From Lachnospiraceae bacterium (GTDB lineage Bacteria > Bacillota > Clostridia > Lachnospirales > Lachnospiraceae): DNA of 64,000 nt. The DNA is taken from positions 1-64,000 of the forward strand of contig JAQVCW010000003.1 of assembly GCA_028689585.1 (NCBI GenBank), read 5' to 3'. The notes beneath the pieces were generated by a model. That model saw only the letters and a list, made by a program, of their open reading frames with translations, had not been told where the DNA came from and made no database searches. The translations under genes and the position numbers were made by a program. Shown here in pieces: positions 39,720 to 49,304 of the stretch; the stretch's first letter is position 1; every line of letters begins with the position of its first letter.

Positions 39720-40775
39720 TTAATCTATTTCATCACTCTTCAGCCGTTTCATCAACTGCCTGAACTTTGGATTCTGCCTTAGAAAGTCCATCTCTTCTTC
39801 CTGATCAAAGTTTTTCTTAAGCATGCTCATGAGACGGTCCATTCCGGGATCCTCTTTCCACTTCATGTGGCGGTACAGCCCGGACTCTCTGATTTTTGTC
39901 ATATGCTCCAACCCATCCACCATCTGAGTCAGCGCCTCTATGCTTTTTTCTTCCTCTTTTTCTTTGGCGGCAATTTCAAATTCCAGAGAAGCTGCCGTGT
40001 AGTTTCCTAGATCAAAACACTCTGCCAGCGTCCGCATCCGTTTCAGATAATCCTGGATTTCCTCCTGCCTGTTCTCTTTTTGTAAAAGAGAAATGATCCC
40101 GATCAGATTGATCATGAGATCATTGGCCTTCTGATACATCAGTTCTTCGTAGACCGCATAGGCTTCCTCCGTTTTGTCCATGTATTTGTACAGCGTCGCC
40201 TGGGTAATCCGTCTGTCAAATCCAACTGGCGGAATTTTATCTATAAACTTCTGTGCCTTATCATACTCCTGATTGATCATATACTGCTGCGCCAGAGAAA
40301 CTGCAGCCGCATTGGCCACCTGCACATCTTCACTGAAGGCCGCCGCTTCCAGCCATGCCATGATCTGCTTTTGATATTTCTCCTTTTCCGACAGCTTTTC
40401 CATATTCATCGAAAGATAGCCATTCATTACCTGCGACAGAGAAAGAGTAAGCTTATCGCAGCCCGGATGTTCCTTTATTTTATCACCCACTCTTTCAAAA
40501 GCCGCCTCAAATCCCTTTGTGAACATCTCTTCTGTAATCTCGTTCACAAAATTTCCTATTTCCAGATCCGTCAGCTCCTCCCGAAAGGACAGCAGCGTAT
40601 CCACATCTGTTTTAAGCACTCTGGCCAGGGGTGCCAACAGAGTGATATCCGGATAGGAATTTCCATTCTCCCATTTATTTACCGCAGGGGCCGTCACCCC
40701 CAGATAGTTTGCAAGCTGTTCCTGGGTTAAATTCTGTTTTTTCCGGTAATTCCGGATCTGTTCATTTATTTTCAT
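39720..40775 (-). CDS. XRE-type HTH regulator with TPR-like repeats
   Basis: A 351-residue cytoplasmic protein. Residues 1-62 form a Cro/C1-type helix-turn-helix (INEQIRNYRKKQNLTQEQLANYLGVTAPAVNKWENGNSYPDITLL). The remainder is helical, with tetratricopeptide-like units (for example ATLYKYMDKTEEAYAVYEELMYQ). This layout is common for Firmicute regulators that bind peptides or proteins through the repeats. The target is unknown. The start follows GGGAGGCATAC, with a family B leader hairpin 15 bases before it. The divergent SNF symporter gene also has one, so both neighbours may be co-regulated. Confidence 0.85.
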   Translation of the reverse strand: MKINEQIRNYRKKQNLTQEQLANYLGVTAPAVNKWENGNSYPDITLLAPLARVLKTDVDTLLSFREELTDLEIGNFVNEITEEMFTKGFEAAFERVGDKIKEHPGCDKLTLSLSQVMNGYLSMNMEKLSEKEKYQKQIMAWLEAAAFSEDVQVANAAAVSLAQQYMINQEYDKAQKFIDKIPPVGFDRRITQATLYKYMDKTEEAYAVYEELMYQKANDLMINLIGIISLLQKENRQEEIQDYLKRMRTLAECFDLGNYTAASLEFEIAAKEKEEEKSIEALTQMVDGLEHMTKIRESGLYRHMKWKEDPGMDRLMSMLKKNFDQEEEMDFLRQNPKFRQLMKRLKSDEID

Positions 40776-40790
40776 GTATGCCTCCCTTGA

Positions 40791-40843
40791 TCATCAGCCC
40801 ATCCTGACTTTGCCTTCGGCAAATGGGCTGACGCTGCCTGTCA
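40791..40843 (-). repeat. Leader hairpin family B, copy 4 (before the HTH gene)
   Basis: mRNA sense: TTGACAGGCAGCGTCAGCCC, ATTTGCC-GAAGGCAAA, GTCAGGATGGGCTGATGA. It is preceded by a smaller TGTCA.../TGACA hairpin with TTTTC/GAAA inside (40840-40865). It ends 15 bases before the ATG. Confidence 0.8.
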
Positions 40844-40971
40844 AGTTTTCACTGAAAGCCTGACACCATCGCTTTCCATAAGAATAGCAAAGACCTTCTT
40901 TGAAGACAAGTGATTTAAATTCATGTTTCCGGCAATAAAAATAACCATCAGTCACTATTTTTTTGTTTTGC

Positions 40972-41000
40972 TTGCAAATGATATACTTCCAAGTTAATAT
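40972..41000 (+). promoter_or_regulatory. Promoter of the SNF symporter gene
   Basis: -35 TTGCAA (40972-40977), 17-bp spacer, -10 TAATAT (40995-41000), on the plus strand. The transcript leader of about 75 bases consists mainly of a family B hairpin. Confidence 0.75.
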
Positions 41001-41020
41001 AATATAGAACAAAAAATTAT

Positions 41021-41059
41021 GTCAGCCCATTTGCAGGCAGCAAATTTAAGATGGGCTGA
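41021..41059 (+). repeat. Leader hairpin family B, copy 5 (before the SNF gene)
   Basis: GTCAGCCCATTTGC, an AGGCA loop, GCAAATTTAAGATGGGCTGA, on the plus strand. It ends 24 bases before the ATG and lies wholly inside the leader made from the promoter at 40972. Confidence 0.85.
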
Positions 41060-41083
41060 AATTTAAATTTGGGGGATTTTACA

Positions 41084-42439
41084 ATGAAAAGAGAAAATTT
41101 TCAATCAAGGCTGGGCTTTCTTCTGGTCAGTGCCGGCTGTGCCATCGGCATCGGAAATGTGTGGAGATTTCCGTATGTGGCCGGTCAGAACGGCGGTGGC
41201 TTCTTTGTTCTGTTCTATCTGATTTTTCTGATCTGCATGGGGATTCCTGTGCTGACCATGGAGCTGGCGGTGGGCAGAGCCAGCCGTAAAAGTGCAGTGC
41301 TTGGCTATAAGGCTCTGGAAAAGCAGGGCAGCAAATGGCACATTCACGGCTGGGCCGCCATGATCGGCTGCTATCTGCTGATGATGTACTACACCACTGT
41401 TTCCGGCTGGATGCTCAGCTTTTTTTTCAAATTTGCTACAGGTACCTTTACCGGCAGCATGTCATCCGAAGCAGCGGGCGGTGTATTTTCCAATCTGCTT
41501 GCCTCACCTGTGGAAATGGCTTTCTGGATGATTTTGACTGTCCTGCTTGGTTTTCTGGTCTGCAGCTTCGGGCTGCAAAAAGGTCTGGAACGCATCAGTA
41601 AGATCATGATGACCGCGCTGTTAGCCCTGATTCTGATCCTGGCCATTCACAGTCTCACCCTGGAGAATTCTCTGGAGGGCATCCGCTTCTATCTGCTTCC
41701 CAGCGTGGAACGGGTCAACGAGATCGGCCTTGGAAAGGTAATCACCGCTGCCATGAATCAGGCGTTCTTTACGCTGAGCCTGGGAGTCGCCGCCATGGAG
41801 ATTTTCGGAAGCTACATGAGCAAGGACCGGTCCCTGCCCGGAGAAGCCCTTCGTATCTGCGGTCTGGATACTTTCGTGGCCATCATGTCCGGTCTGATTA
41901 TTTTTCCTGCCTGTTTTTCCTTCGGGGTGCAGCCGGATGCCGGTCCATCCCTGATCTTTATCACCCTGCCCAATGTTTTTGTCAATATGGCGGGCGGCAG
42001 AATCTGGGGCACGCTTTTCTTTCTGTTCATGACCTTTGCCAGCTTTACTACCATCATGGCCGTATTTGAAAATCTGCTGTCCTTCTGTATCGATACCTTT
42101 GGCTGGAGCCGCAAGAAAGCAACTCTGATCAACGGCATCTTTATCCTGATCGCCAGTCTGCCCTGCGTACTCGGTTATAACGTGCTCAGTGACCTGCATA
42201 TTATCGGCGGCCGGGATGTACTGGACAGTGAAGACTTCCTTGTCAGCAACCTGCTGCTGCCCATCGGCTCCCTGGTGTATCTGCTGTTCTGTGTATCCAA
42301 ATGGGGCTGGGGCTTCGATAATTACCTGGAAGAAGCCAACACCGGGAAAGGGCTGAAGCTATCCCGAAAACTGAAGCCTTATTTTCAGTTTATCCTGCCC
42401 GTGCTGATCCTTATCATTCTGATACAGGGGCTCCTTTAA
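41084..42439 (+). CDS. Neurotransmitter:sodium symporter family (SNF) transporter
   Basis: A 451-residue, LeuT-type Na+-coupled transporter, probably for amino acids. Helix 1 carries the sodium and substrate site GCAIGIGNVWRFPYVAGQNGGGFF; helices 6-8 show MNQAFFTLSLGVAAMEIFGSY. The family has eleven or twelve helices and the count here fits. The ATG at 41084 follows GGGGGA by seven bases. It has its own promoter and family B leader, and ends at a strong two-way terminator facing the aspartokinase gene. Confidence 0.92.
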   Translation: MKRENFQSRLGFLLVSAGCAIGIGNVWRFPYVAGQNGGGFFVLFYLIFLICMGIPVLTMELAVGRASRKSAVLGYKALEKQGSKWHIHGWAAMIGCYLLMMYYTTVSGWMLSFFFKFATGTFTGSMSSEAAGGVFSNLLASPVEMAFWMILTVLLGFLVCSFGLQKGLERISKIMMTALLALILILAIHSLTLENSLEGIRFYLLPSVERVNEIGLGKVITAAMNQAFFTLSLGVAAMEIFGSYMSKDRSLPGEALRICGLDTFVAIMSGLIIFPACFSFGVQPDAGPSLIFITLPNVFVNMAGGRIWGTLFFLFMTFASFTTIMAVFENLLSFCIDTFGWSRKKATLINGIFILIASLPCVLGYNVLSDLHIIGGRDVLDSEDFLVSNLLLPIGSLVYLLFCVSKWGWGFDNYLEEANTGKGLKLSRKLKPYFQFILPVLILIILIQGLL

Positions 42440-42476
42440 AAGCATAAGTACACTTTCATATGCCGAACCCCAAAAA

Positions 42477-42534
42477 AGGCTGCCGCACTAAGATGTCCCC
42501 GGACACTTAGCGCGACAGCCTCTTTTTCTTTTTT
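42477..42534. terminator. Two-way terminator between the SNF and aspartokinase genes
   Basis: AGGCTGCCGCACTAAG pairs, with one mismatch pair, with CTTAGCGCGACAGCCT (42477-42521). It is followed by a 13-base T-rich run on plus and preceded by AAAAAA, giving T6 on minus. The two genes converge here. Confidence 0.88.
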
Positions 42535-43746
42535 TCAATCCCCCAGGCAGAATGTGTCATGCACCGCATTCATCGCCCTGACCGCGTCCTTTACAGCGAC
42601 CAGCACCGTGATACGGATCTCTGAAGTAGCAATCATATTGATATTGATATTATTGTTGTACAGGCATTCGAACATCTTCGCCGCTACGCCGGGATTGGAC
42701 ATCATGCCCGCTCCGACGATCGACAGCTTCGCCACATCCTCATTGCATTCCAGACTTTCGAAACCGAGCATATCCTGGCTGTTCTCCAATGTCTCCATAG
42801 CATCCCGCAGATTTTCATGGGCTACCGTAAAAGCAATATCCTTGGTCCCATGGCGTCCGATGGACTGAATAATAATATCCACATTAATTCCTTTTTTTGC
42901 CAGAACGTTAAACAATTTAAATGCACTTCCCGGCTGATCCCTGATCCCGATCACTGAAATCCGGTCCGCGTTTTCATCCAGCGCCACTCCGCTGATAATC
43001 ATTCTCTCCATCTTTTTCGCAACTCCCCTCACCAAAGTTCCTTCGTGTTCATTCAGACTGGAACGCACCACCAGAGGCACGTTATATTTTTTTGCCATCT
43101 CTACGGAGCGGTTATGAAGCACTCCTGCTCCCAGCGCCGCCAGATCCAGCATCTCATCATAGGTGATGGTATCCAGCTTTCTCGCTCTGGGCACCAGCCT
43201 GGGATCCGCCGTGTACACGCCATCCACATCGGTATAGATTTCGCAGGCATCCGCATTCAGCACCGCTGCCAGCGCCACGGCTGTGGTATCCGAGCCGCCC
43301 CTTCCCAGCGTAGTATAATCATTGTATTTATTGATTCCCTGAAAACCGGTGACGATCACGATCTTCCGATCCTCCAGTTCATGCCGGATGCGCTCCGTAT
43401 CCACTTTTTTTATTCTGGCATTGCCATAGATGGATGTGGTATTCATCGGCACCTGAAATGCATTCAGAGAGACCGCCCGCACACCCAGCTTCGCCAGCGC
43501 CATCGCCGTCAGAGACACCGACATCTGTTCTCCGATGGTAAACAGCATGTCCATCTCCCGTCTGGGCGGGTTCGGATTGATCTCCCTGGCTTTTGCGATC
43601 AGTTCATCCGTGTACTTTCCCATGGCAGACAGAACCACCACCACATCATTGCCCTTCTCATACTCTCTTATACAGCGTTCTGCCACATTAAAAATACGCT
43701 CTTTATCAGCGACGGAAGTCCCGCCAAATTTTTTCACAATTAACAT
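42535..43746 (-). CDS. lysC: Aspartate kinase
   Basis: A 403-residue aspartokinase, first step of Lys/Thr/Met synthesis. The kinase core has the N-terminal VKKFGGTSVAD, GRGGSDTTAVALAA and EIYTDVDGVYTADPRLV; two ACT domains follow (VIGIRDQPGSAFKLFNVL and LSIVGAGMMSNPGVAAKMF), the lysine/threonine-sensing part. The length fits the monofunctional class. The start follows AGAAGGACA. It is 54 bases downstream of the alarmone synthetase gene, in the same direction, so the two may be co-transcribed. No lysine riboswitch is visible. Confidence 0.93.
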   Translation of the reverse strand: MLIVKKFGGTSVADKERIFNVAERCIREYEKGNDVVVVLSAMGKYTDELIAKAREINPNPPRREMDMLFTIGEQMSVSLTAMALAKLGVRAVSLNAFQVPMNTTSIYGNARIKKVDTERIRHELEDRKIVIVTGFQGINKYNDYTTLGRGGSDTTAVALAAVLNADACEIYTDVDGVYTADPRLVPRARKLDTITYDEMLDLAALGAGVLHNRSVEMAKKYNVPLVVRSSLNEHEGTLVRGVAKKMERMIISGVALDENADRISVIGIRDQPGSAFKLFNVLAKKGINVDIIIQSIGRHGTKDIAFTVAHENLRDAMETLENSQDMLGFESLECNEDVAKLSIVGAGMMSNPGVAAKMFECLYNNNININMIATSEIRITVLVAVKDAVRAMNAVHDTFCLGD

Positions 43747-43800
43747 TGTCCTTCTGCTCCTGCTTTTTCTTGTAATTCTGCCTGTATAAAGTTTCTGATC

Positions 43801-44559
43801 TTACAGCCCGTCTTCCAGCAGATCATTGATTTTCTCCATCTCATCCTCTGCCTGATAGATCAGCTTGCTGCACTCATACAATTTTGCTGTAAAGTCTATA
43901 TTGCTCTCGTTCTGGGAAGACTTGTATTTGAGATCATGCTCCAGACTGGCCCACAGATCCATCGCCAGAGAACGAATCTGCAGCTCCACCGGCACCATCT
44001 GTTTTTTATTCATAAAATACACGGGCACCCGGATTACGATATGCAGGCTGCGGTAACCATTCCGCTTCGGATGGGCCACATAATCCTTCTCTTCCATAAT
44101 CATAATATCATCCTGCGCCATGATCCGCTCCCGCAGCAGATAAATATCCTTCACATAGGGGCAGACGATCCGAACCCCGGCAATATCAAAAATGCAGTTG
44201 CAGGCTGCCGTCAGCGTCAATTCCATCTGCTTTTTCTGAAGCTTTCCCAGAATGCTGTCCGCCGACTTCAGGCGGGAATCAATGTGATGAATGGGACATC
44301 TCTGCTTTCGGAACTGAAATTCGTCCTTGATGATCTCAAACCGGGCAATCGCTTCATTCATTGCCGCATTGTACATCCGCAAAATAGGATCCATGGCCTG
44401 GGAAAATTCCGACTTCAGGTCCACAATCCGTTCCATATCATCGAAATTGGAATTTACCGCCGGCATCAGCGTATTGATCTCCAGGGTTTCCTCCCTTTCT
44501 ATGATAATACTTTCTTCCTTTATTTTAATAACTTCTTTTTCCGTTTGCTTCCTTCTCAA
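43801..44559 (-). CDS. Small alarmone synthetase, RelQ/YjbM-like (p)ppGpp synthetase
   Basis: A 252-residue single-domain RelA/SpoT-type synthetase without hydrolase or TGS domains. Synthetase motifs are HHIDSRLKSADSILGKL, FDIAGVRIVCPYVKDIYLL, DYVAHPKRNGYRSLHIVI and VPVELQIRSLAMDLWASLEHDLKYK (the ExQIR element of the active site). It makes ppGpp-type nucleotides from GTP/GDP and ATP under stress. Residues 1-35 are a charged extension (EKEVIKIKEESIIIEREE). The start is a TTG at 44559 preceded by AGGAGAGGATCAAT. It sits upstream of aspartokinase, a stringent-response target class, but I see no direct link. Confidence 0.9.
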   Translation of the reverse strand: MRRKQTEKEVIKIKEESIIIEREETLEINTLMPAVNSNFDDMERIVDLKSEFSQAMDPILRMYNAAMNEAIARFEIIKDEFQFRKQRCPIHHIDSRLKSADSILGKLQKKQMELTLTAACNCIFDIAGVRIVCPYVKDIYLLRERIMAQDDIMIMEEKDYVAHPKRNGYRSLHIVIRVPVYFMNKKQMVPVELQIRSLAMDLWASLEHDLKYKSSQNESNIDFTAKLYECSKLIYQAEDEMEKINDLLEDGL

Positions 44560-44623
44560 ATTGATCCTCTCCTGCAGTATTTTCTTTCCATTCAGTATAC
44601 CTCATTTTCCCCCGTCCAGCAAT

Positions 44624-45964
44624 TTATTTTCTCCCGCTGTCATACCCCTTCATCAGCCTGCGGAAGTTGATATATAAAATGATGCAGGCTCCTATCCAGG
44701 CACCGACCTCTGCCAGCGCCGCCCCGGCAAATCCAAAATACAGCGGCAGTAATAACGCGCAGACAATACGCATCACAAATTCAACCACTCCGGAAAACAT
44801 CGGCACAATGGTATCCCCCAGTGCCTGTGCGGCGCAGCGATAAATAAACAGCAGCCCCAGGAAAATAAGGCTGAGAGAGCATACGGTCAGATAGATATTC
44901 GCCGCATTCACGACCTCCACTTCCTCCCGGCTGACAATCAGTCCAAACAGGGATTTTCCAACCAGAGCCATGATCACTCCTACGACCAGATTCACCGCGC
45001 TTAAGAAAATGACGGATTTTTTCACGCCCTCTTTGATGCGGTCCACCCGCCGGGCCCCTATATTCTGCCCCACAAAAGTAGCTACTCCAAAGCCAAACGT
45101 GCTGCTGATCTGTTCCAATATAATCACCAATTTGCTGGCTGCGCTGTAGGCTGCGATATATACTGCGCCAAATCCATTTACCACGGCCTGCAGCACCATC
45201 ACGCCAACCGCGGTCACGGAATTCATCAGTGCCACCGGCAGGCTCAGGCGAAATGACTTTTGAAAAATATTCCGGTTGAATTTCCAGTCTTCTTTATGTA
45301 AAGATAAAATATCAATTTTCCTGATGCACAGATAACAGTAAACTGCCGATACTGCCTGCGCCATTATGGTTGCATAGGCGGCTCCGGCCACCCCCATCTG
45401 AAAGGTTATTACAAATAAAATATCCAGCACCACATTTACCAGAAAAGAAATAATCATCGCAATCAGCGGATTTCTGGAATCCCCCAGCGCCCGTAAGATG
45501 CCACTGAAAAAGTTATAGGCAACCGTGATCAGCGACGCCATAAAAATAATCCTGATATATATAATCGCATCCTCTAAAATTGCTTCCGGCGTATTGAGCA
45601 GAAGAAGCAGATCCCTGGTGCAGATAACGGACAAAATAGTGATGATCAGTCCCAATCCAAAACAGAGATACGCCGACATCGTAACGGACTGGCGCATTTC
45701 CTTCATATTCTTCGAGCCGTAATACTGTGCTGCTAAAATGGATACCCCCTGAGTCAGTCCGGTCACAAATCCCAGTATTAAAAAATAAATGGAGCCGGTG
45801 GCCCCCACTGCTGCCAGGGCATCCACGCTGATTCCTTTCCCTACCACAATGGTATCCACCATGTTGTATAACTGCTGTAAAATATTACCTGCTAATAAAG
45901 GCAGTGAAAAAGATACAATCAATCTTAACGGGCTGCCTTCTGTCATGTCTTTAATTCCTGTCAT
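44624..45964 (-). CDS. MATE-family multidrug/toxin exporter
   Basis: A 446-residue, twelve-helix MATE transporter of the DinF/NorM-like Firmicute group. Opening GIKDMTEGSPLRLIVSFSLPLLAGNILQQLYNMVDTIVVGK is typical; other marks are GFVTGLTQGVSILAAQYYG and FGFGVATFVGQNIGARRVDRI. It exports cationic drugs or metabolites by Na+ or H+ exchange. The start follows AAGGAGAGAGTT. The substrate is unknown. Confidence 0.92.
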   Translation of the reverse strand: MTGIKDMTEGSPLRLIVSFSLPLLAGNILQQLYNMVDTIVVGKGISVDALAAVGATGSIYFLILGFVTGLTQGVSILAAQYYGSKNMKEMRQSVTMSAYLCFGLGLIITILSVICTRDLLLLLNTPEAILEDAIIYIRIIFMASLITVAYNFFSGILRALGDSRNPLIAMIISFLVNVVLDILFVITFQMGVAGAAYATIMAQAVSAVYCYLCIRKIDILSLHKEDWKFNRNIFQKSFRLSLPVALMNSVTAVGVMVLQAVVNGFGAVYIAAYSAASKLVIILEQISSTFGFGVATFVGQNIGARRVDRIKEGVKKSVIFLSAVNLVVGVIMALVGKSLFGLIVSREEVEVVNAANIYLTVCSLSLIFLGLLFIYRCAAQALGDTIVPMFSGVVEFVMRIVCALLLPLYFGFAGAALAEVGAWIGACIILYINFRRLMKGYDSGRK

Positions 45965-46008
45965 AACTCTCTCCTTCCCTTTGCCTCCGCTATAACCCCC
46001 CGGAACAA

Positions 46009-46857
46009 TTATGATTTCACGACATAATGGATATCGCTGACGGTGTATACGGTCACAAAAGCTTTGGGATCATTTTTTCTTATAAATGACATCAGTTTCT
46101 GATATTCATTTTTATCCACGATGGTAATCAGTTCCTTGTGTGTTTCCATTTTGTATGCACCGATTGCTTCATACATGGTGGCGCCGCTGTGAATTTCTTC
46201 GATCAGAAATCTCCGGATCATCTCCTGATTTTCCGAAATAATGCAGACGCGCCGTTTCAGATTCTGTCCAAAGATAAAATGATCCAGAATCATCCCGTTA
46301 AAATAGGTTCCCAGCAGACTCAGCACGACTATTTTCTTGTCATAAAAAAATATGGTTGTCATTGCAATGCAGATGCCTGCAATGACCATGGCTCTGCCCA
46401 GCTCCATATGCAGATACTGATGCATAATCTTTGCCACAATGTCCAGTCCGCCGGAAGAGGCGTTTCGATTGAACAAAATGGCGCTTCCAAAGCTGACAAT
46501 GAGAATATAGCAGAGCACATCCAGTTCTGCGCTTTCCGTCACAGAGGTGAAGTTCGGAAAAAGATGTTCAAACAATGCCAGGTAGCACGAAAGCACCAGG
46601 CTTGTATACACGGTCTTCCCGCCGAACTCTTTCCCGCATGCAAAAAATCCGATGATCAGCAGAATTACATTCAGAATAAGTGTAATGAATGATATCGGAA
46701 ATGGAGCTATATTGGACAATACCATGGCAAGTCCAGCGATAGAGCTTACCGCTGCCTGGCTGGGGATCAGAAAAAAGAAGACTGCTGCGGCAATGATGCC
46801 TTCTGCAGCGGTTAAATATAAGAATTCTCTTACAATGGCAGTTTGCTTTTTATTCAT
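46009..46857 (-). CDS. YitT family membrane protein (DUF161 + DUF2179)
   Basis: A 282-residue protein with five or six helices (YitT_membrane/DUF161, including GGLDIVAKIMHQYLHMELGRAMVIAG) and a C-terminal cytosolic DUF2179 domain (HSGATMYEAIGAYKMETHKELITIVDKNEYQKLMSFI). The function is unknown. I place the start at the ATG at 46857 (MNKKQTAIVREF). The earlier ATG at 46947 overlaps the -10 box of a clear promoter (TTGTAA, 17, TATTAT) and cannot be transcribed from it. The ribosome site at 46857 is only moderate (GAGGAAAATGAGAGC). Confidence 0.87.
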   Translation of the reverse strand: MNKKQTAIVREFLYLTAAEGIIAAAVFFFLIPSQAAVSSIAGLAMVLSNIAPFPISFITLILNVILLIIGFFACGKEFGGKTVYTSLVLSCYLALFEHLFPNFTSVTESAELDVLCYILIVSFGSAILFNRNASSGGLDIVAKIMHQYLHMELGRAMVIAGICIAMTTIFFYDKKIVVLSLLGTYFNGMILDHFIFGQNLKRRVCIISENQEMIRRFLIEEIHSGATMYEAIGAYKMETHKELITIVDKNEYQKLMSFIRKNDPKAFVTVYTVSDIHYVVKS

Positions 46858-46945
46858 TATGCTCTCATTTTCCTCTGGCCTTCGAAAATCAGCAGAACCC
46901 ATTCGCCCGTTGCTTCCCGAATTCAAATGCTGCTGTCTATGAGAC

Positions 46946-46974
46946 ATAATACTATCTATTCCTTTGCTTTACAA
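46946..46974 (-). promoter_or_regulatory. Promoter of the YitT gene
   Basis: -35 TTGTAA (46974-46969), 17-bp spacer, -10 TATTAT (46951-46946), on the minus strand, about 85 bases upstream of the preferred ATG. Confidence 0.7.
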
Positions 46975-46983
46975 GTGTTTTAT

Positions 46984-47031
46984 GACGCAAAACCCCCACG
47001 GATTGGACTTTGAGCCATATCCATGGGGGTT
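46984..47031 (-). terminator. Terminator of the two-component operon
   Basis: AACCCCCATGG pairs with CCGTGGGGGTT (47031-46991), followed on the minus strand by TTTTGCG. It lies 75 bases after the histidine kinase stop and directly before the YitT promoter. Confidence 0.8.
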
Positions 47032-47105
47032 TATATTACCTGTAATCAAGTTTCATGTTTTGAAACAAAGATATCTCGTCCGGCTTTGCGCCACCGGCCC
47101 GGTTT

Positions 47106-49304
47106 TTATTTCGGAAATCTTACAATTGCCTTAAACAAGTCTCCATCCACCTGTATCTGGAAGGTGCCTCCCTGCAGTTCGGTGAAGCTGCGGACGATTG
47201 CCAGGCCAAGGCCGCTTCCTTCTGTATTTCTGGCTTTATCTCCGCGGATAAAGCGCTCCGTCAGTTGGCTGACATCCTCCGGCAGTTCTATGACTGAAAT
47301 ATTCTTTAAAACGATCTCTGCGTAACGGGCAGTTTCGGTCAGGCTCAGCCAGGCTCTGGTGCCGGGCATGGCATATTTAGTCACGTTCACCAGCAGATTT
47401 TCCAGAATACGGTAGGTTTTTTCTCCGTCCAGCATCATCAGGACTCTGGTTTCGGGCACCGATACCCGGCATTCCACCTTAGCTTCCTGCATCCGGTCCT
47501 CCTGCTCTGCTGCCGCCTGATGCACCATCTCGCCCAGATCAATCTGGGTTTTTTCGATCTTTATATTGCCGGTGGAAGCTTTGCTCACCTCGAACAGATC
47601 TTCGATCAGGTTTTTCAGCCGCATGGACTTCCGGTCCAGAATATCTACATAGCTCTTTCGCTCTTCCGGCGTGATATTTTCCTCCTTCAGCAGATTCACA
47701 TAGGTAATAATGGCCGTCAGCGGAGTCTTCAGATCATGAGATACATTGGTGATCAGTTCTGTTTTCATATTCTGGCTCTTGATTTCTTCCTCTACCGCTT
47801 TTTTGAAGCCGGAATTCACCTTTGCCAGCTCCTCCTTCATCGGCTCAAACAGTCCCAGGTTCTGTGGAATATCCATCTGCAGATTTCCCTGAGCCATCTG
47901 ACTGACCGACTTTTGCAGGATTTCGTAATCCTTTTTCACCCGGTTCAGGTACTTGCGAAGCAGGAAAAATAGGATAACGGAGTATACCAGCAGTCCAAAC
48001 ACGCCCCAGAACCACAGGATACAGCAGAAAAACAGAATGATAAAATTGATGCTCACAATCTTGAACAGCCACCGGTCAGACCGGTCTGTCAGATCAATTG
48101 TCTTCAGACTGTCCATAAAATGGCGGATCATTCCTTTCCCACCTCCGTACAGCCGGTTCACCGTCCTCCATATCAATGATTTTTCCTGAACAAACTTTTT
48201 TACACCCAGATCAAATACCTGGAACAGCACCATCACTGACACAAACCAGCCGCCGAAAACCAGCAGATAAAACAAAATATTTCCGATCAGATTAAGCAGC
48301 CAGTTATCATCCCAGCTTCCATAGGCGTATGCCGCGCACAGACTGCCGCTGCCGCCTTCCATCAATGCCGCCAGAAGTACACCGATGACTGCCGCCTCCA
48401 TTGGAATGCTATGGATCAGTTCGTTCTCTCGGCGCAGATGTTTAAATACCGGCAGCAAAAGTGCGCATACCGTCAAAATCAGCAGTATCAGCAGATAAAT
48501 CGTGCGGATCTGTGTCAGGGCCTCTCCGTTCCAATTAAAGTAAGCATCTTCCAGCGCTGCTTCCCCATTGATGGAATGATAGCAGTCCGCATTGGTGGAA
48601 TACAGATATACGCTCACATTTTTCGGTGTTTCCAGCATGGCTACTGACACATTACCTACCCCGATCCACTCCAGGAACCGTTCCTTGGTCATTCCTGCCA
48701 CTGCCCCTGCATCTATTGTCATCTGATCCTGATTCACCATACTTCCCAGGCTCAGATTTCCATTTTCATCAAACTTCAGTTCCAGGAAGAAAGGTGTATC
48801 CTCTTTATCCTTATATTTCTCCAGACTTTCCACTGCATCTGAATAACTGTTTTCACCTTCCTGATCTACGATCTGGTAAGAGATCCCATACGAATGGATC
48901 AGAGAAGTAAAGGACTGAAACCAGGATTGAAACTGACTGTCAAAATACTCCAGTTCTCCCCAGATTTCATCGGTACTTTCGGCAATATCTGTTTTTTCCG
49001 CACCATAAGCCGGAAAAAACACATCTCTTGGCGTCAGAACGCCCTGCTTTTCCTTCTGCATTAAATTCCAGTACATGCCATAGCTGCCTGCGTACATATA
49101 ACGGATGAAGCTCTTCAGATCCGTTTCGGAGTCTCTGCTGTAATTGGGCCAGGACTGCTCTGTCGCAGTACCTTCCACCTGCGTCGATACATGTAAGACC
49201 GTTGTTCTCACCCCAGGATAAGAACTCAGCATCATCGCAATGCAGATCAGCACCAGCAGCACCGCTGCAAATATTCTTCTATTGTTTTTCAATTTTGTAT
49301 CCAA
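47106..49304 (-). CDS. Sensor histidine kinase with large extracytoplasmic and multi-helix sensor part
   Basis: A ~732-residue membrane kinase. One N-terminal helix (FAAVLLVLICIAMML) is followed by about 230 extracytoplasmic residues and six helices (about residues 265-440). The kinase core has the phospho-His in ELITNVSHDLKTPLTAI, the N box ENLLVNVTKYAMPGTR and G2 box GSGLGLAIV. It resembles VanS/cell-envelope kinases of Clostridia. The start region overlaps the response-regulator gene; a TTG at 49304 or, more likely from ribosome-site spacing (GGGGAG), a TTG at 49292 begins translation. The ligand is unknown; the size of the outer domain suggests a large or surface signal. The conserved downstream partner is its own response regulator. 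Confidence 0.88.
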   Translation of the reverse strand: MDTKLKNNRRIFAAVLLVLICIAMMLSSYPGVRTTVLHVSTQVEGTATEQSWPNYSRDSETDLKSFIRYMYAGSYGMYWNLMQKEKQGVLTPRDVFFPAYGAEKTDIAESTDEIWGELEYFDSQFQSWFQSFTSLIHSYGISYQIVDQEGENSYSDAVESLEKYKDKEDTPFFLELKFDENGNLSLGSMVNQDQMTIDAGAVAGMTKERFLEWIGVGNVSVAMLETPKNVSVYLYSTNADCYHSINGEAALEDAYFNWNGEALTQIRTIYLLILLILTVCALLLPVFKHLRRENELIHSIPMEAAVIGVLLAALMEGGSGSLCAAYAYGSWDDNWLLNLIGNILFYLLVFGGWFVSVMVLFQVFDLGVKKFVQEKSLIWRTVNRLYGGGKGMIRHFMDSLKTIDLTDRSDRWLFKIVSINFIILFFCCILWFWGVFGLLVYSVILFFLLRKYLNRVKKDYEILQKSVSQMAQGNLQMDIPQNLGLFEPMKEELAKVNSGFKKAVEEEIKSQNMKTELITNVSHDLKTPLTAIITYVNLLKEENITPEERKSYVDILDRKSMRLKNLIEDLFEVSKASTGNIKIEKTQIDLGEMVHQAAAEQEDRMQEAKVECRVSVPETRVLMMLDGEKTYRILENLLVNVTKYAMPGTRAWLSLTETARYAEIVLKNISVIELPEDVSQLTERFIRGDKARNTEGSGLGLAIVRSFTELQGGTFQIQVDGDLFKAIVRFPK

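Noticed and set aside
46858..46947. A 30-residue N-terminal extension of the YitT protein from the ATG at 46947
   Set aside because: That ATG overlaps the -10 box of the best promoter and the extension lacks family resemblance.
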